Below, piece after piece: positions 17,069-25,716 of a DNA stretch of 64,000 nt; the stretch's first letter is position 1, and each line of letters begins with the position of its first letter. Origin of the DNA: an uncultured Clostridia bacterium. GTDB taxonomy: Bacteria; Bacillota; Clostridia; Oscillospirales; Ruminococcaceae. The stretch spans positions 53,655-117,654 of the forward strand of contig CANQKD010000007.1 in the NCBI GenBank assembly GCA_947624375.1, given 5' to 3'. The translations under genes and the position numbers were made by a program. The notes below the pieces were generated by a model, which was given only the letters and a program-made list of their open reading frames with translations, had not been told where the DNA came from and did not search any database.

Positions 17069-18298
17069 CTATCCTGCCATCTGGAGTGAACTGCCCTCGC
17101 AGGAAAGAGCGGCAGAGTACATTTTGTCAGCCATTATAGCGTAGCCTCGTGTGGTGTCTTTTACAAAAACATGCGTTACAGCGCCCACTATTTTGCCGTT
17201 TTGTATTATGGGGCTGCCGCTCATTCCCTGAACTATGCCGCCTGCTCTTTCCAAAAGCGTTTTGTCGGTAACGTGTATGACCATGTCTTTCACGCCGCTG
17301 TCGGAGAGGTCGATGCTTTCTATCTCTATCGAATATTCCTTAGGTGCGCCGCCGTCAAGGGTGCAAAGGATCGTAGCTTTTCCCGTTTCTACTTCCTGAC
17401 GGTAGCCGAGGGGATACGCTTTAGCCGTTGAGGGGATAGAATAGGCATTTCCGTATACGCCCCTGTCACAGTTCAGAAGTATATCGCCGCGTGCGCTGCC
17501 GCCCGAGAAAAGCCCCTGTATCTCGCCGGGCTGACCGAATGTGCTTTTGTTTACGCCGGTTATCTCAACGCCGCAAATGCTGCCGCTGCCGCAGGGAAAT
17601 TCTTCGCCCGTATCGCTGTCGCACACCGCGTGCCCCAGCCCTGCATACATACCGCCCGAGGGGTCGTAAAAGGTGATAGTGCCAATACCTGCCGAGCTGT
17701 CGCGGATGTCTATTCCTGCCTTGTAGGTGCCGCAGTAAAGCTTTGGCGTTATGGTAAGCGTCATTTCGCTGCCGCCGCGCATTATAACAACTTCGGTGGG
17801 TCTGCCCTTGCTTGCCATTATAATGTCTGCAAACGACTGGTTTGTGTCAACTTCTTTTCCTGCGGCGGATATTATCACGTCGCCTGTTTGTATTCCGCAC
17901 TCACGTGCAGGGCTGGAGCCCCCGATGTCATTTATGCCTACCACTACCGCACCTTGCGCTTCAAGCTTTATGCCGAACGGGTCACCGCCGCTCATAAGCA
18001 TAACGGGTGAAGAAGCGTTTGCTGTAACCGTTTTTATCGGTATGCAGCCAAGGAGCATCAAAGTTCTCTGCTGGCTGCCATTTGAAGTAAAGCTTGCCTT
18101 TGTTTCTGCCATAGCGCTTTTTGAGGTAATATACGGCATGGAAGAAAAGGTAAGCTGCCCTGCGCGGGAAACGGTGTAGCTGTCGGGCAGCGAGCAGCTG
18201 TATACACCTGCAAGCATAAGAAGAACGAGCGATACAGCCGAAAACGTACACGCCGCGGCGGCTGTAACAGCCCTTATCCTGTGTTTTATATTTTTCAT
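17069..18298 (-). CDS. spoIVB: SpoIVB serine peptidase
   Basis: Forespore-made signalling protease of MEROPS family S55 that crosses the intermembrane space and triggers pro-SigmaK processing in Bacillus. The 409 residues show an N-terminal membrane/signal segment (about 12-33), a PDZ domain (about 115-190, with GIQTGDVIISAAGKEVDTNQ), and the peptidase domain with GLGHAV (catalytic His) and GIVQGMSGSPIIQNGKIVGA (catalytic Ser in SGSP). The protein is full length. Spo0A, its usual neighbour, is not present here. The ribosome site is weak, as can be expected for a gene with low, forespore-restricted output (inference). Confidence 0.95.
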   Translation of the reverse strand: MKNIKHRIRAVTAAAACTFSAVSLVLLMLAGVYSCSLPDSYTVSRAGQLTFSSMPYITSKSAMAETKASFTSNGSQQRTLMLLGCIPIKTVTANASSPVMLMSGGDPFGIKLEAQGAVVVGINDIGGSSPARECGIQTGDVIISAAGKEVDTNQSFADIIMASKGRPTEVVIMRGGSEMTLTITPKLYCGTYKAGIDIRDSSAGIGTITFYDPSGGMYAGLGHAVCDSDTGEEFPCGSGSICGVEITGVNKSTFGQPGEIQGLFSGGSARGDILLNCDRGVYGNAYSIPSTAKAYPLGYRQEVETGKATILCTLDGGAPKEYSIEIESIDLSDSGVKDMVIHVTDKTLLERAGGIVQGMSGSPIIQNGKIVGAVTHVFVKDTTRGYAIMADKMYSAALSCEGSSLQMAG

Positions 18299-18464
18299 TT
18301 TTTTCTATGTTCAAAGCCCTGCCGCGCTTTGCAGCAGGAGCCTTGCCTTTCTTTTGTTCTGTGCGTTTGGAACGCTTTTCGCGTCCTTACTTATCATTTG
18401 CCCGTCGGGCGATAAAATTCACATGGCTATTCAAGTATTATTTTCATTGGCAGCACAAAAGGTA
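18299..18464. other. Intergenic leader region between divergent spoIVB and 18535
   Basis: It should hold the forespore promoter of spoIVB on the minus strand. I could not find a convincing SigF/SigG pair by eye. A GCCCGTCGGGC palindrome lies at about 18401-18411. Confidence 0.35.
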
Positions 18465-18494
18465 TTGAATTTACTCTGTCGTTTGTGTTATAAT
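18465..18494 (+). promoter_or_regulatory. Promoter for the 18535 membrane protein
   Basis: TTGAAT (18465-18470), 18-base spacer, TATAAT (18489-18494). Confidence 0.65.
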
Positions 18495-18534
18495 AAAATG
18501 TAGTAATATAATATTTTCGGAAGGCAGTTTTTGT

Positions 18535-19161
18535 ATGTCAAAAAAATCAAGATTAAGAGCACAGAAGGCAAAGCAGCTCAGAGAACAGGAAGAACTTGAA
18601 CGCGAAGAGCAGCAGGAAAAACTAAAGGCAAAAAACGGCGCGCACAGCAGGTCTGCAAAAAAATACATAAAAAGCGCAAAGCTCAAGGAGCATATCGCCT
18701 ACAAAGTCATAAAGGTGATAATGCTTGTGCCGTATGCTGTAAACTGCCTGTTTTTCGGGCTTGTGATGACTATAGCAATACTTTTTGTGGGTATAAACGA
18801 TATTGAAAAAGTGACGGCTTATTTTCTTTTAGCAGAGATAGCATCCGTTACTTTGGGAATAGTATTTGCGTTTTTGCGAAAGTATATTTTGACATTTATT
18901 TTTGCAGGCGGCGGAAGCGTAATGTTTTTCAGCGAGGGCGTGAAGTTTGTAGGCAAGATACACTACTATATGCAAAATTATTATGTATCGCCCGAAAACA
19001 GCAAAATGGACGTGAAATATATGCTGTTTTTCTACCCGTCTATTATAATCGCAGTGTGCGCGGCGGCTCTGCTTGCGATGAAGATATTTGCAGCTTTAAG
19101 AAAGCGCAAACGTGCAAAAGATGAGTATAACGACCGCCCGACCAAGAGCATTATTGACTGA
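18535..19161 (+). CDS. Four-helix membrane protein with a basic coiled-coil N-terminus
   Basis: A 208-residue protein. The first 60 residues are very charged and helical (KKSRLRAQKAKQLREQEELE). Four hydrophobic helices follow (about 67-90, 95-118, 120-140 and 158-180), and the C-terminus is basic. I recognise no family. It precedes the MBOAT cassette in the same direction, but a separate strong promoter for the cassette starts after it, so it need not belong to it. Confidence 0.7.
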   Translation: MSKKSRLRAQKAKQLREQEELEREEQQEKLKAKNGAHSRSAKKYIKSAKLKEHIAYKVIKVIMLVPYAVNCLFFGLVMTIAILFVGINDIEKVTAYFLLAEIASVTLGIVFAFLRKYILTFIFAGGGSVMFFSEGVKFVGKIHYYMQNYYVSPENSKMDVKYMLFFYPSIIIAVCAAALLAMKIFAALRKRKRAKDEYNDRPTKSIID

Positions 19162-19230
19162 CGGGACTGTTTTTTGTTAAAATCACCAAAATAAATTTAT
19201 AAAAAAGTCGAAATTGTTACCTAATTGTAA

Positions 19231-19259
19231 TTGACTATGAGGAACAGTTGTTATATAAT
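19231..19259 (+). promoter_or_regulatory. Promoter for the MBOAT cassette
   Basis: TTGACT (19231-19236), 17-base spacer, TATAAT (19254-19259). About 80 bases of leader precede the TTG start at 19343. Confidence 0.8.
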
Positions 19260-19342
19260 AATATATAGGCGAAAAATATAGAGATAAAAATGCCTGTGGA
19301 GTGGAACAAGTGTAACAAAAGAAAGACAAGGAGTAAAACAAA

Positions 19343-20821
19343 TTGGTATTTGCTGATCTTTTCTTTCTGTACTTCTTTCTGCCTGTATGTCTGGTTTGCT
19401 ACTTTGCGACCAAAAAGCTGAAGTACAGAAATTTTATTTTAGTGTTATTTTCTTTGATATTTTACGCTTGGGGAGAGCCATGGTGGATAATCCTGCTGCT
19501 GCTAAGTTCAATGGTGAACTGGCTGATTGGTATGGCGATAGAGCCAAGACGTGAAAAACGCTCGGGAAAATTTTTGCTGGCAACAGCTTTGATATATAAC
19601 ATAGGTATGCTGGGGCTTTTCAAGTACAGCGGATTTATAGCTCAGAACATAAACGCTTTTGCTGGCACTCACCTGCGAGAAGACGGCTTCGGGCTGCTCA
19701 TAGTTGAAAAGCTCAATTCCGTAACGGGTCTTAACCTGAAGACCGCAGCGCTGCCTATAGGAATAAGCTTTTACACCTTTCAGATACTTTCTTACATAAT
19801 AGATGTTTACTGGGGCAAGGTGAAGTCGCAGAAGAATTACGGAAAGTTTTTGATGTACGTCTCTCTGTTCCCGCAGCTGGTGGCAGGTCCTATAGTGCGC
19901 TATGCCGATATTGAAGCCGAGATAGAGGACAGAAAGACCAAACTTGTCGATCTGAGCGAGGGCTTTTCAAGGCTTATCCTCGGAGTGTCGAAAAAGGTCA
20001 TAATAGCTAATAATTTAAGCTCGATTGTTACCGCGATGTTCGGTGACAAAGACAACGGCTACGCAGGGCTGAGCTCTGTTTCCACCGTGGGAACATGGTA
20101 TGGCATAATAGTTATCGCACTGTGGTATTATTTCGACTTTTCGGGATATTCGGACATTGCGATAGGCATAGGAAGAATGTTCGGTTTCCACTTTAACGAA
20201 AACTTCAACTACCCATACGTATCAAAGAACATAACAGAATTCTGGCAGAGGTGGCATATCTCTCTGGGAAGCTTTTTCAGAGATTACCTTTTGTATGTGC
20301 CGATATTCGGGAAAAGAAGAAAATACGGCGGATTGTTCCTTGTGTGGTTCTGCACGGGACTGTGGCACGGCGCGAGCTGGAACTTCATTTTCTGGGGTCT
20401 GTATTACGGGCTGTTCATAGTGCTGGAGCTGAAGATAGGCAGAAAGCGCATGAAGAAGCTGCCGAGCGTGCTGGCACACATATACGTGACTATTGTGGTC
20501 GCGGTGGGCTACGGCATATTCTACTTTGAAGATCTGCCGTCGCTGGGAAGATTTTTCAAGAACTTAGTCGGCGTGGGCGGCAATGCCTTTGCTGATGCGG
20601 TCACGGCAACGAGTGTATCTAACAACCTGTTCTTGCTGCTGGCGGCTCTGATATTCTCAACGCCGATAGTGAAGAAGATACGTTCTTTGGGAGATAAGAA
20701 CGTCGGGGCGTGCATAACGATGAACGCTCTTGGCATAGTGCTCAATGTTGCTATGCTGCTGGTGAGCAGTCTTATGCTGCTTAGCAATACCAACAATCCG
20801 TTTTTGTATTTGAGATTTTGA
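19343..20821 (+). CDS. MBOAT family O-acyltransferase (AlgI-like)
   Basis: Polytopic membrane acyltransferase of 492 residues that moves an acyl group across the membrane for transfer to a surface polysaccharide, as AlgI and DltB do. About 11 hydrophobic helices are visible. Family motifs include LPIGISFYTFQILSYIIDVYWG, FPQLVAGPIVRY, NITEFWQRWHISLGSFFRDY (His305) and CTGLWHGASWNFIFWG (His342, the conserved MBOAT histidine). The TTG start has AAGGAG nine bases upstream. A DHHW protein, an FkbH-like protein and an ACP follow, which suggests a carrier-loaded donor rather than plain acetyl-CoA (inference). Confidence 0.94.
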   Translation: MVFADLFFLYFFLPVCLVCYFATKKLKYRNFILVLFSLIFYAWGEPWWIILLLLSSMVNWLIGMAIEPRREKRSGKFLLATALIYNIGMLGLFKYSGFIAQNINAFAGTHLREDGFGLLIVEKLNSVTGLNLKTAALPIGISFYTFQILSYIIDVYWGKVKSQKNYGKFLMYVSLFPQLVAGPIVRYADIEAEIEDRKTKLVDLSEGFSRLILGVSKKVIIANNLSSIVTAMFGDKDNGYAGLSSVSTVGTWYGIIVIALWYYFDFSGYSDIAIGIGRMFGFHFNENFNYPYVSKNITEFWQRWHISLGSFFRDYLLYVPIFGKRRKYGGLFLVWFCTGLWHGASWNFIFWGLYYGLFIVLELKIGRKRMKKLPSVLAHIYVTIVVAVGYGIFYFEDLPSLGRFFKNLVGVGGNAFADAVTATSVSNNLFLLLAALIFSTPIVKKIRSLGDKNVGACITMNALGIVLNVAMLLVSSLMLLSNTNNPFLYLRF

Positions 20822-20861
20822 CCTTTTCAAAAGATAGTGAACGGGAAAGATAGGATAACAT

Positions 20862-22898
20862 ATGAAAAACAAAAAGAACATGGAAAATGCGGAGAATGTG
20901 AAAGACATAGGCGAGGCAAAAACAGAAGAGACCGCCGCAGCTGTTGCAGAAAATGTTGAAAAAGCCGAAGAAACGGCAGACACAGAAACCGCAGAGACTA
21001 AAGACGAAGAAAATACAGAAAATAGAGATAACACCGATAGTGCAGAAAGCGCCGATAATGCTGACAACGCTGCCGTTGCGGATAGTGCAGATAATACCGA
21101 TAATGCCGAAAAGGGCGATGACAGCGTAAAAAAGGCGAGCGAGACCAAAAGGATAGTTACCATTGAGATGCCCAGACCAAAGGGCATTAAAATGGAAGAA
21201 GGCATGGTCGTCGGTGTTGACGTTGTGAGCGAAGAACGCGACAAGAAGACCATAAACTTGCAGCTTGATGCAAAAAAGGTCAAGAAAGCCCAGAACAAGC
21301 AGCTGCGTGAGGAAAAGAAACGCTCCCGCCAGAGGGCTGTGAAAGAGATAGGCAGGAAGTTCGGCGACCGCATACGCGAGGGCGTTAAAGATGAAGCGCC
21401 GAAAACCACCGACAAGGACATGGACATAAGAGCCTGCCGACTTGAAATGAGCTTTATCAACGTTATTACTATGATACTGGTGTTTGCCGTGCTGGCGATC
21501 ACGCTGATAGTTATTAAAAGGGCAGACGGCAAAAGCCGGTTTGAAAACAGAGAGCTTGCAGATTTTCCCGAGATATCGGCATCGCAGTGGCTTAGCGGAA
21601 ACTTTACCGACGGCGTGACAAAATGGTACACCGATACTATACCATACCGAGATGATATGCTCTCGCTGTCATCAAGGCTGACAAAGCTGTTCGGTCTGCA
21701 TATAGGAAACAAGGAAGACAAGGTAATTCTTGACGGCAACAGGGGCGATATTGAAAAGCAGACCCTGAGCGGCACGTTTACTACTCAGAAGGTTGAGATA
21801 TTCACCGGCACGCAGCCTTCGCAAATTACAGATATGGAAACAAGTTCGTCGGGAGAAGACTCTGAAACAACAACGGCAGAGAGCATGCAGCAGGGCGAGG
21901 ATACCACAACAACTACTAACGCCATTACAACGCCTGCACCAACGCAAAGCACGCCGAAGCAGACCACGCTGCCTGTAGATAAAGAAGATGCAACTCTTTC
22001 AAACGGCATAATGATAGTGGGCAGCGGCAAGAGCGTAAGGGCGCTGGAGTGCTACGGCGGCAGCTTCGCTTACGGAAAGACGTATGCAGAGTTTGTGAAC
22101 AAGTATAAAAAAGAGCTGGGCAAGTATGTCAATGTTTACAATATGAACATACCTACTGCGTTTGCGTATTATTGCCCCGAAAAGTACAAAAAAGACTACG
22201 GCAACACGCTTGACAACATAAACAATATAAGAAGCTATCTTGACGGGGTGGCAGACGTTGACGTGTACTCGGTGCTGAACAAGCATACCAACGAATATAT
22301 TTATTCGCGCACAGACCACCACTGGCAGCCGCTCGGCGCTTATTATGCGGCGCAGGAATTTGCAAAGGTATCGCAAGTGCCGTTCGATGATCTTTCTACA
22401 TATGAAAAAGTGGTAGAGGAAGACTTTGTGGGCACGCTGTACGGTTTCAGCGGCTACAACAGCGAGCTTGCAGACAACCCGGATTCGTTCACCTACTACA
22501 AGCCGAGCAATACAGACAAACTGGAAGTAAATTACTACGATATAAACTTCCAGAACCCTGTAAGGAGCCAGCTGTTCTTCAAGGCGTATCAGAAGATAAA
22601 TCTGTACAGCACGTTTCTGGGTACAGACCAGCAGATAGCCGAGATAAAGACCGACTGCGACAACGGCAGAACGCTTGTTATATTCAAAGACAGCTTCGGC
22701 AACGCGCTTGTGCCGTTCCTGACGGGCTCTTACAGCAAGATATATGTAGTAGACCTGAGATACTTTACGCCCAACGCTATTGAATTTTGCCAGAATGTCG
22801 GCGCGACTGACGTGCTGTTTGCAACGTGTATGTTCACCTGCACCGGCAGCAAGGCGAATTATATCGAGAATATCAGAGTGCAGAATAAAACAAGGTAA
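20862..22898 (+). CDS. DHHW/AlgJ-X-like SGNH acyltransferase-type protein, membrane anchored
   Basis: A 678-residue partner of MBOAT enzymes. Residues 1-90 are an unusual acidic low-complexity tail (runs of DNADNA and ETAET). A basic segment follows, then one membrane helix (about 195-218) and the extracytoplasmic start FENRELADFPEIS, typical of AlgJ/AlgX/DltD-like proteins. A Ser/Thr-rich linker (about 310-375) precedes the SGNH-like domain, with TDHHWQP (Asp485-His486-His487) and KDSFGNALVPFL (Ser611). These match the DxH and Ser blocks of AlgX-type catalytic triads. It probably completes transfer of the group handed over by the MBOAT channel. An antisense frame of 372 codons over the acidic part is a composition artefact. 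Confidence 0.88.
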   Translation: MKNKKNMENAENVKDIGEAKTEETAAAVAENVEKAEETADTETAETKDEENTENRDNTDSAESADNADNAAVADSADNTDNAEKGDDSVKKASETKRIVTIEMPRPKGIKMEEGMVVGVDVVSEERDKKTINLQLDAKKVKKAQNKQLREEKKRSRQRAVKEIGRKFGDRIREGVKDEAPKTTDKDMDIRACRLEMSFINVITMILVFAVLAITLIVIKRADGKSRFENRELADFPEISASQWLSGNFTDGVTKWYTDTIPYRDDMLSLSSRLTKLFGLHIGNKEDKVILDGNRGDIEKQTLSGTFTTQKVEIFTGTQPSQITDMETSSSGEDSETTTAESMQQGEDTTTTTNAITTPAPTQSTPKQTTLPVDKEDATLSNGIMIVGSGKSVRALECYGGSFAYGKTYAEFVNKYKKELGKYVNVYNMNIPTAFAYYCPEKYKKDYGNTLDNINNIRSYLDGVADVDVYSVLNKHTNEYIYSRTDHHWQPLGAYYAAQEFAKVSQVPFDDLSTYEKVVEEDFVGTLYGFSGYNSELADNPDSFTYYKPSNTDKLEVNYYDINFQNPVRSQLFFKAYQKINLYSTFLGTDQQIAEIKTDCDNGRTLVIFKDSFGNALVPFLTGSYSKIYVVDLRYFTPNAIEFCQNVGATDVLFATCMFTCTGSKANYIENIRVQNKTR

Positions 22899-22900
22899 AC

Positions 22901-23048
22901 AAAGCTTTTAATTCTTGTCAAGAAGGAAAAGTTTTCGATCGACCCTTTTTCAAAAGGGTCGTATGGGTCGTAGCGTTCGCAAGCGACCGCCGGGCAACGC
23001 CCTTCGTCGCCGTCCGCAGACGGCGAAATCTCTTTACGGCAGGCGCGC
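22901..23048. repeat. Partial inverted copy of the hairpin repeat (copy C)
   Basis: Read on the minus strand it matches the right-hand part of the element before alaS: a CGCCGT/ACGGCG hairpin (about 23008-23027), the GACCC-TTTTGAAAA-GGGTC hairpin (22940-22960), then CGATCGAAAACTTTTCC and CTTGACAAG. It includes an extra CGTTCGCAAGCG hairpin near 22973-22984. The left part with the CTCTTGC and CCACCGG hairpins is missing. It lies after the DHHW gene inside the cassette. Confidence 0.75.
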
Positions 23049-23052
23049 CGCT

Positions 23053-23210
23053 GTTAGAGGTAAGAAGTTAGATGTTAGAGGTTAGAAATGGTTTTGCGAC
23101 TTTTGCGTGTGCTTGCCCTGACCGCGGTTTATATAGAGGCAAGAGGCAAGAAAATGCTTTTTATAGCTTTGTGCAAACATTTCAAAATGCACATCTTGTC
23201 TCTTGCCTCT
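23053..23210. repeat. TTAGAGGT-type tandem copies and a 17-bp inverted repeat
   Basis: Short GTTAGAGGTAAGA-like units repeat at 23053-23088. Next to them AGAGGCAAGAGGCAAGA (23135-23151) pairs with TCTTGTCTCTTGCCTCT (23194-23210) with a single G-T wobble and a 42-base loop. Upstream of the FkbH gene, it could form a strong RNA hairpin that reduces read-through from the MBOAT and DHHW genes. Confidence 0.75.
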
Positions 23211-23276
23211 AGTTATCTTGCTTCTGAAAGCGAAGCTTATAATTTCTCATCACATTAAAACAGCGGAGATGATAAC

Positions 23277-25055
23277 GTGAAAGAACTGCAATACCCGTTT
23301 GACGGCGCGTACCTGATGAAGAAAAAGCGCAGTATAAAGAAAGCTCTGCTATCTGACGGAAGCGAGCGTATTGAGAAGAAAATAGCGATACTTGGCGGCT
23401 CTACCACGGGCGATATCGCCGATATGCTGGAAGTTTTTCTCCTCGATGAGGGTATACAGCCAAAAATATGGCAGTCGGAGTACAACGCATACTGGCAGGA
23501 CGCGGTGTTCGGAAACGAGCAGCTTGACGAGTTTGCGCCCGATATAATTTTTATACATACTTCAAACAGGAATATTACCGAAAAACTGACGGTAGATATG
23601 ACGAAAGAGCAGGCTGACGAGGCTTTGGAGCGGCAGGTTCAGCATTTCACCGTGATGTGGGAAAAGCTGAGGGAGCGCTTTGGGTGCGTTATCATACAGA
23701 ATAACTTTGAACCGCCGCTTTACAGACTGCTTGGCAACCGCGATGCCTACGACCACAGGGGCATGACAAACTTTATATCGCGGCTGAATCAGCGTTTTTA
23801 TGAATACGCAGCAGCGCATGACGACTTTTACATAAACGATATAAATTACCTTGCGGCAAGCTACGGGCTGGAGAAATGGTCTGCGCCGCTTTACTGGTAT
23901 ATGTATAAATACGCGCTGTGCACCGAGGCGATACCGACACTTTCGTTCAGCGTGGCGAACATAATAAAAGCGATACTGGGCAAGAACAAAAAGGCTCTGG
24001 CGCTTGACCTTGACAACACGCTTTGGGGCGGAGTTGTGGGCGATGACGGTGTTGAGGGCATTGCAGTCGGAGAGGAAACGCCCGTTGCGCAGGGGTACAG
24101 AGAGTTTCAGACGTATTTAAAACAGCTTAAAAGCATGGGCGTTATGCTGACTGTCTGCTCAAAAAACGACGAGGAAAACGCCATAGCAGGGCTTGAGCAC
24201 CCCGACGGTGTTTTGCGCCCCGATGATCTTGTGTGCATAAAAGCTAACTGGGATCCAAAAGATATTAACGTAGCGCAGACAGCGAAAGAGCTGAATATTC
24301 TGCCCGAAAGCATAGTTTTTGTAGATGACAACCCTGCCGAGAGGGAGATAGTTTCAAAGCAGCTGGGGGTCTGCGCGCCCGAGATTGGCAGCATTGAGGA
24401 CTATATAAGAGTTATAGACCGCAGCGGATTTTTCGAGGTAACGCAGCTTTCTAAAGACGACCTGCAAAGAAACGAGATGTATATAGCGAACGCTAAAAGG
24501 GCGCAGCAGCAGGCAAGCTTTGAAAATTACGGAGATTATCTGAAAAGCCTTGAAATGACGGCGTATATAGGCGATTTTCAGCCGGTGTATCTGCAAAGGA
24601 TAACGCAGCTGACAAACAAGAGCAACCAGTTCAACGTTACCACAAAGCGCTACACGCAGGCGCAGATGCAGGAAGTTTTTGAGAGCGAAAATCATATCAG
24701 GCTGTTTGGCAGGCTGACAGATAAATTCGGCGACAACGGCGTGGTATCGGTAGTTATTGGCGAGAAGAAAGGCAGAGAGCTGCATATTGACCTGTGGCTG
24801 ATGAGCTGCCGCGTATTAAAGCGCGATATGGAGCTCGCTATGCTGGATGTGCTGGTGAAAAAATGCCGTGAGCAGGGTATAGAAAAGATCATAGGCTATT
24901 ATTACCCGACGGCAAAAAACAAGATGGTAAAGGAGCTTTTTGGCTCGTTCGGGTTTGAGAAAACTTCGCAGGACGAGGGCGGCAATACCGTTTGGAAGAT
25001 GAATGTATCTTCGTATGAAAACAAGTGCGGATACATAGAAATACAGGAAATTTAA
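23277..25055 (+). CDS. FkbH-like HAD-IIIC protein
   Basis: A 592-residue protein of the FkbH family. In polyketide pathways FkbH uses 1,3-bisphosphoglycerate to load a glyceryl group onto an acyl carrier protein and removes the phosphate. The N-terminal domain is SGNH-like (IAILGGSTTGDIADM, about 37-51). The HAD domain has ALDLDNTLWGGVVGDDG (Asp244, Asp246), VCSKNDE and VFVDDNPAEREIV. The C-terminal part is GNAT-like (ITQLTNKSNQFNVTTKRYT). The GTG at 23277 follows GGAG. The ACP gene starts 16 bases after its stop, strongly suggesting that this ACP is its partner. Confidence 0.93.
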   Translation: MKELQYPFDGAYLMKKKRSIKKALLSDGSERIEKKIAILGGSTTGDIADMLEVFLLDEGIQPKIWQSEYNAYWQDAVFGNEQLDEFAPDIIFIHTSNRNITEKLTVDMTKEQADEALERQVQHFTVMWEKLRERFGCVIIQNNFEPPLYRLLGNRDAYDHRGMTNFISRLNQRFYEYAAAHDDFYINDINYLAASYGLEKWSAPLYWYMYKYALCTEAIPTLSFSVANIIKAILGKNKKALALDLDNTLWGGVVGDDGVEGIAVGEETPVAQGYREFQTYLKQLKSMGVMLTVCSKNDEENAIAGLEHPDGVLRPDDLVCIKANWDPKDINVAQTAKELNILPESIVFVDDNPAEREIVSKQLGVCAPEIGSIEDYIRVIDRSGFFEVTQLSKDDLQRNEMYIANAKRAQQQASFENYGDYLKSLEMTAYIGDFQPVYLQRITQLTNKSNQFNVTTKRYTQAQMQEVFESENHIRLFGRLTDKFGDNGVVSVVIGEKKGRELHIDLWLMSCRVLKRDMELAMLDVLVKKCREQGIEKIIGYYYPTAKNKMVKELFGSFGFEKTSQDEGGNTVWKMNVSSYENKCGYIEIQEI

Positions 25056-25071
25056 AAAGGAGAGGTACATA

Positions 25072-25317
25072 ATGCTTGACAAAAATGAGATCTACGAGAG
25101 ACTGAACAAGGTGTTCAGAGATGTGTTCGACGACGAGGAAATTGTGGTAAAGCCCGAGACGGTGGCGGACGACATTGAGGACTGGGACAGCATGATGCAC
25201 ATAACGCTCGTGGGCGCGGTGGAGGACGAATTCGGCGTGCGCTTTAAGATGGGCGAGGTTTCTACAATGAAGAATGTCGGCGAAATGGCAGAAATAATCG
25301 CTTCAAGGGCAAAGTGA
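25072..25317 (+). CDS. Acyl carrier protein dedicated to the FkbH cassette
   Basis: An 81-residue four-helix carrier protein with the phosphopantetheine site IEDWDSMMHITLVGAVEDEF (Ser40 in DSM instead of the usual DSL). It is acidic, as ACPs are. It has an AAGGAG site and directly follows the FkbH-like gene. It is not near fab genes, so it is not the housekeeping AcpP. Role inferred: carrier of a glyceryl or acyl group used by the MBOAT/DHHW pair. Confidence 0.93.
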   Translation: MLDKNEIYERLNKVFRDVFDDEEIVVKPETVADDIEDWDSMMHITLVGAVEDEFGVRFKMGEVSTMKNVGEMAEIIASRAK

Positions 25318-25350
25318 TTTTTGTAAATTGCATAAAAATTAAAAAAGCTC

Positions 25351-25379
25351 TTGACAAAAGCTTTTGAATGTGTTAAACT
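25351..25379 (+). promoter_or_regulatory. Promoter of the T-box leader
   Basis: TTGACA (25351-25356), 17-base spacer, TAAACT (25374-25379). Confidence 0.75.
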
Positions 25380-25387
25380 CAATATAC

Positions 25388-25652
25388 TGTTTATAAAGGC
25401 TGTGACGGAGAGCGTCAGAGAAGGCAGCTTTCAGAAAGTCGGCGGTAGATGCGAGCCGACAGCGAGGGTCTCTGTACAACTCACTCCCGAGCTGATAATG
25501 CGAAAGCTAAAAGGCAAGTAGTGTTATCCGTAAAGTGCGACGTAAAAGCAAAGGGCTTGTTGGAGCCTGAAGTGGCGTGCGAACGCAATTTGAGTGGTAC
25601 CGCGGAAAGATATTCCGCCTCAAAGAACTATCTTTGGGGCGGTTTTTGTTTG
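25388..25652 (+). ncRNA. T-box leader, probable leucine specifier
   Basis: tRNA-sensing leader. The T-box motif TGGTACCGCGG is at 25595-25605. The stem I region has AGAGA and an apical hairpin (GTCGGC...GCCGAC, 25438-25460). The terminator CCGCCTCAAAGA (25615-25626) with TCTTTGGGGCGG (25631-25642) is followed by TTTTTG. Aligned with the alanine leader at 48160, the specifier position reads CTC (Leu, 25480-25482) followed by a purine, as the known rule requires. ACT (Thr, 25483-25485) is the alternative if the register shifts by three. TGGT predicts discriminator base A, which fits tRNA-Leu. It precedes a TIM-barrel/acyl-CoA synthetase gene. Confidence 0.9.
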
Positions 25653-25716
25653 TAATCCCAATTTATCACAGTCTTGAAATTCGCAGAAATATATTTAAAG
25701 AGAAAGGAAAATCACT

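Noticed and set aside
18401..18411. GCCCGTCGGGC palindrome as an operator or terminator for spoIVB
   Set aside because: It is a lone short palindrome without a T-tract or known consensus. It is mentioned only as a note.
20657..21775. Minus-strand open frame of 372 codons over the DHHW gene
   Set aside because: It is Ser/Ala/Leu-rich because it is the complement of the acidic low-complexity tail. It has no ribosome site and the plus frame has clear domains.
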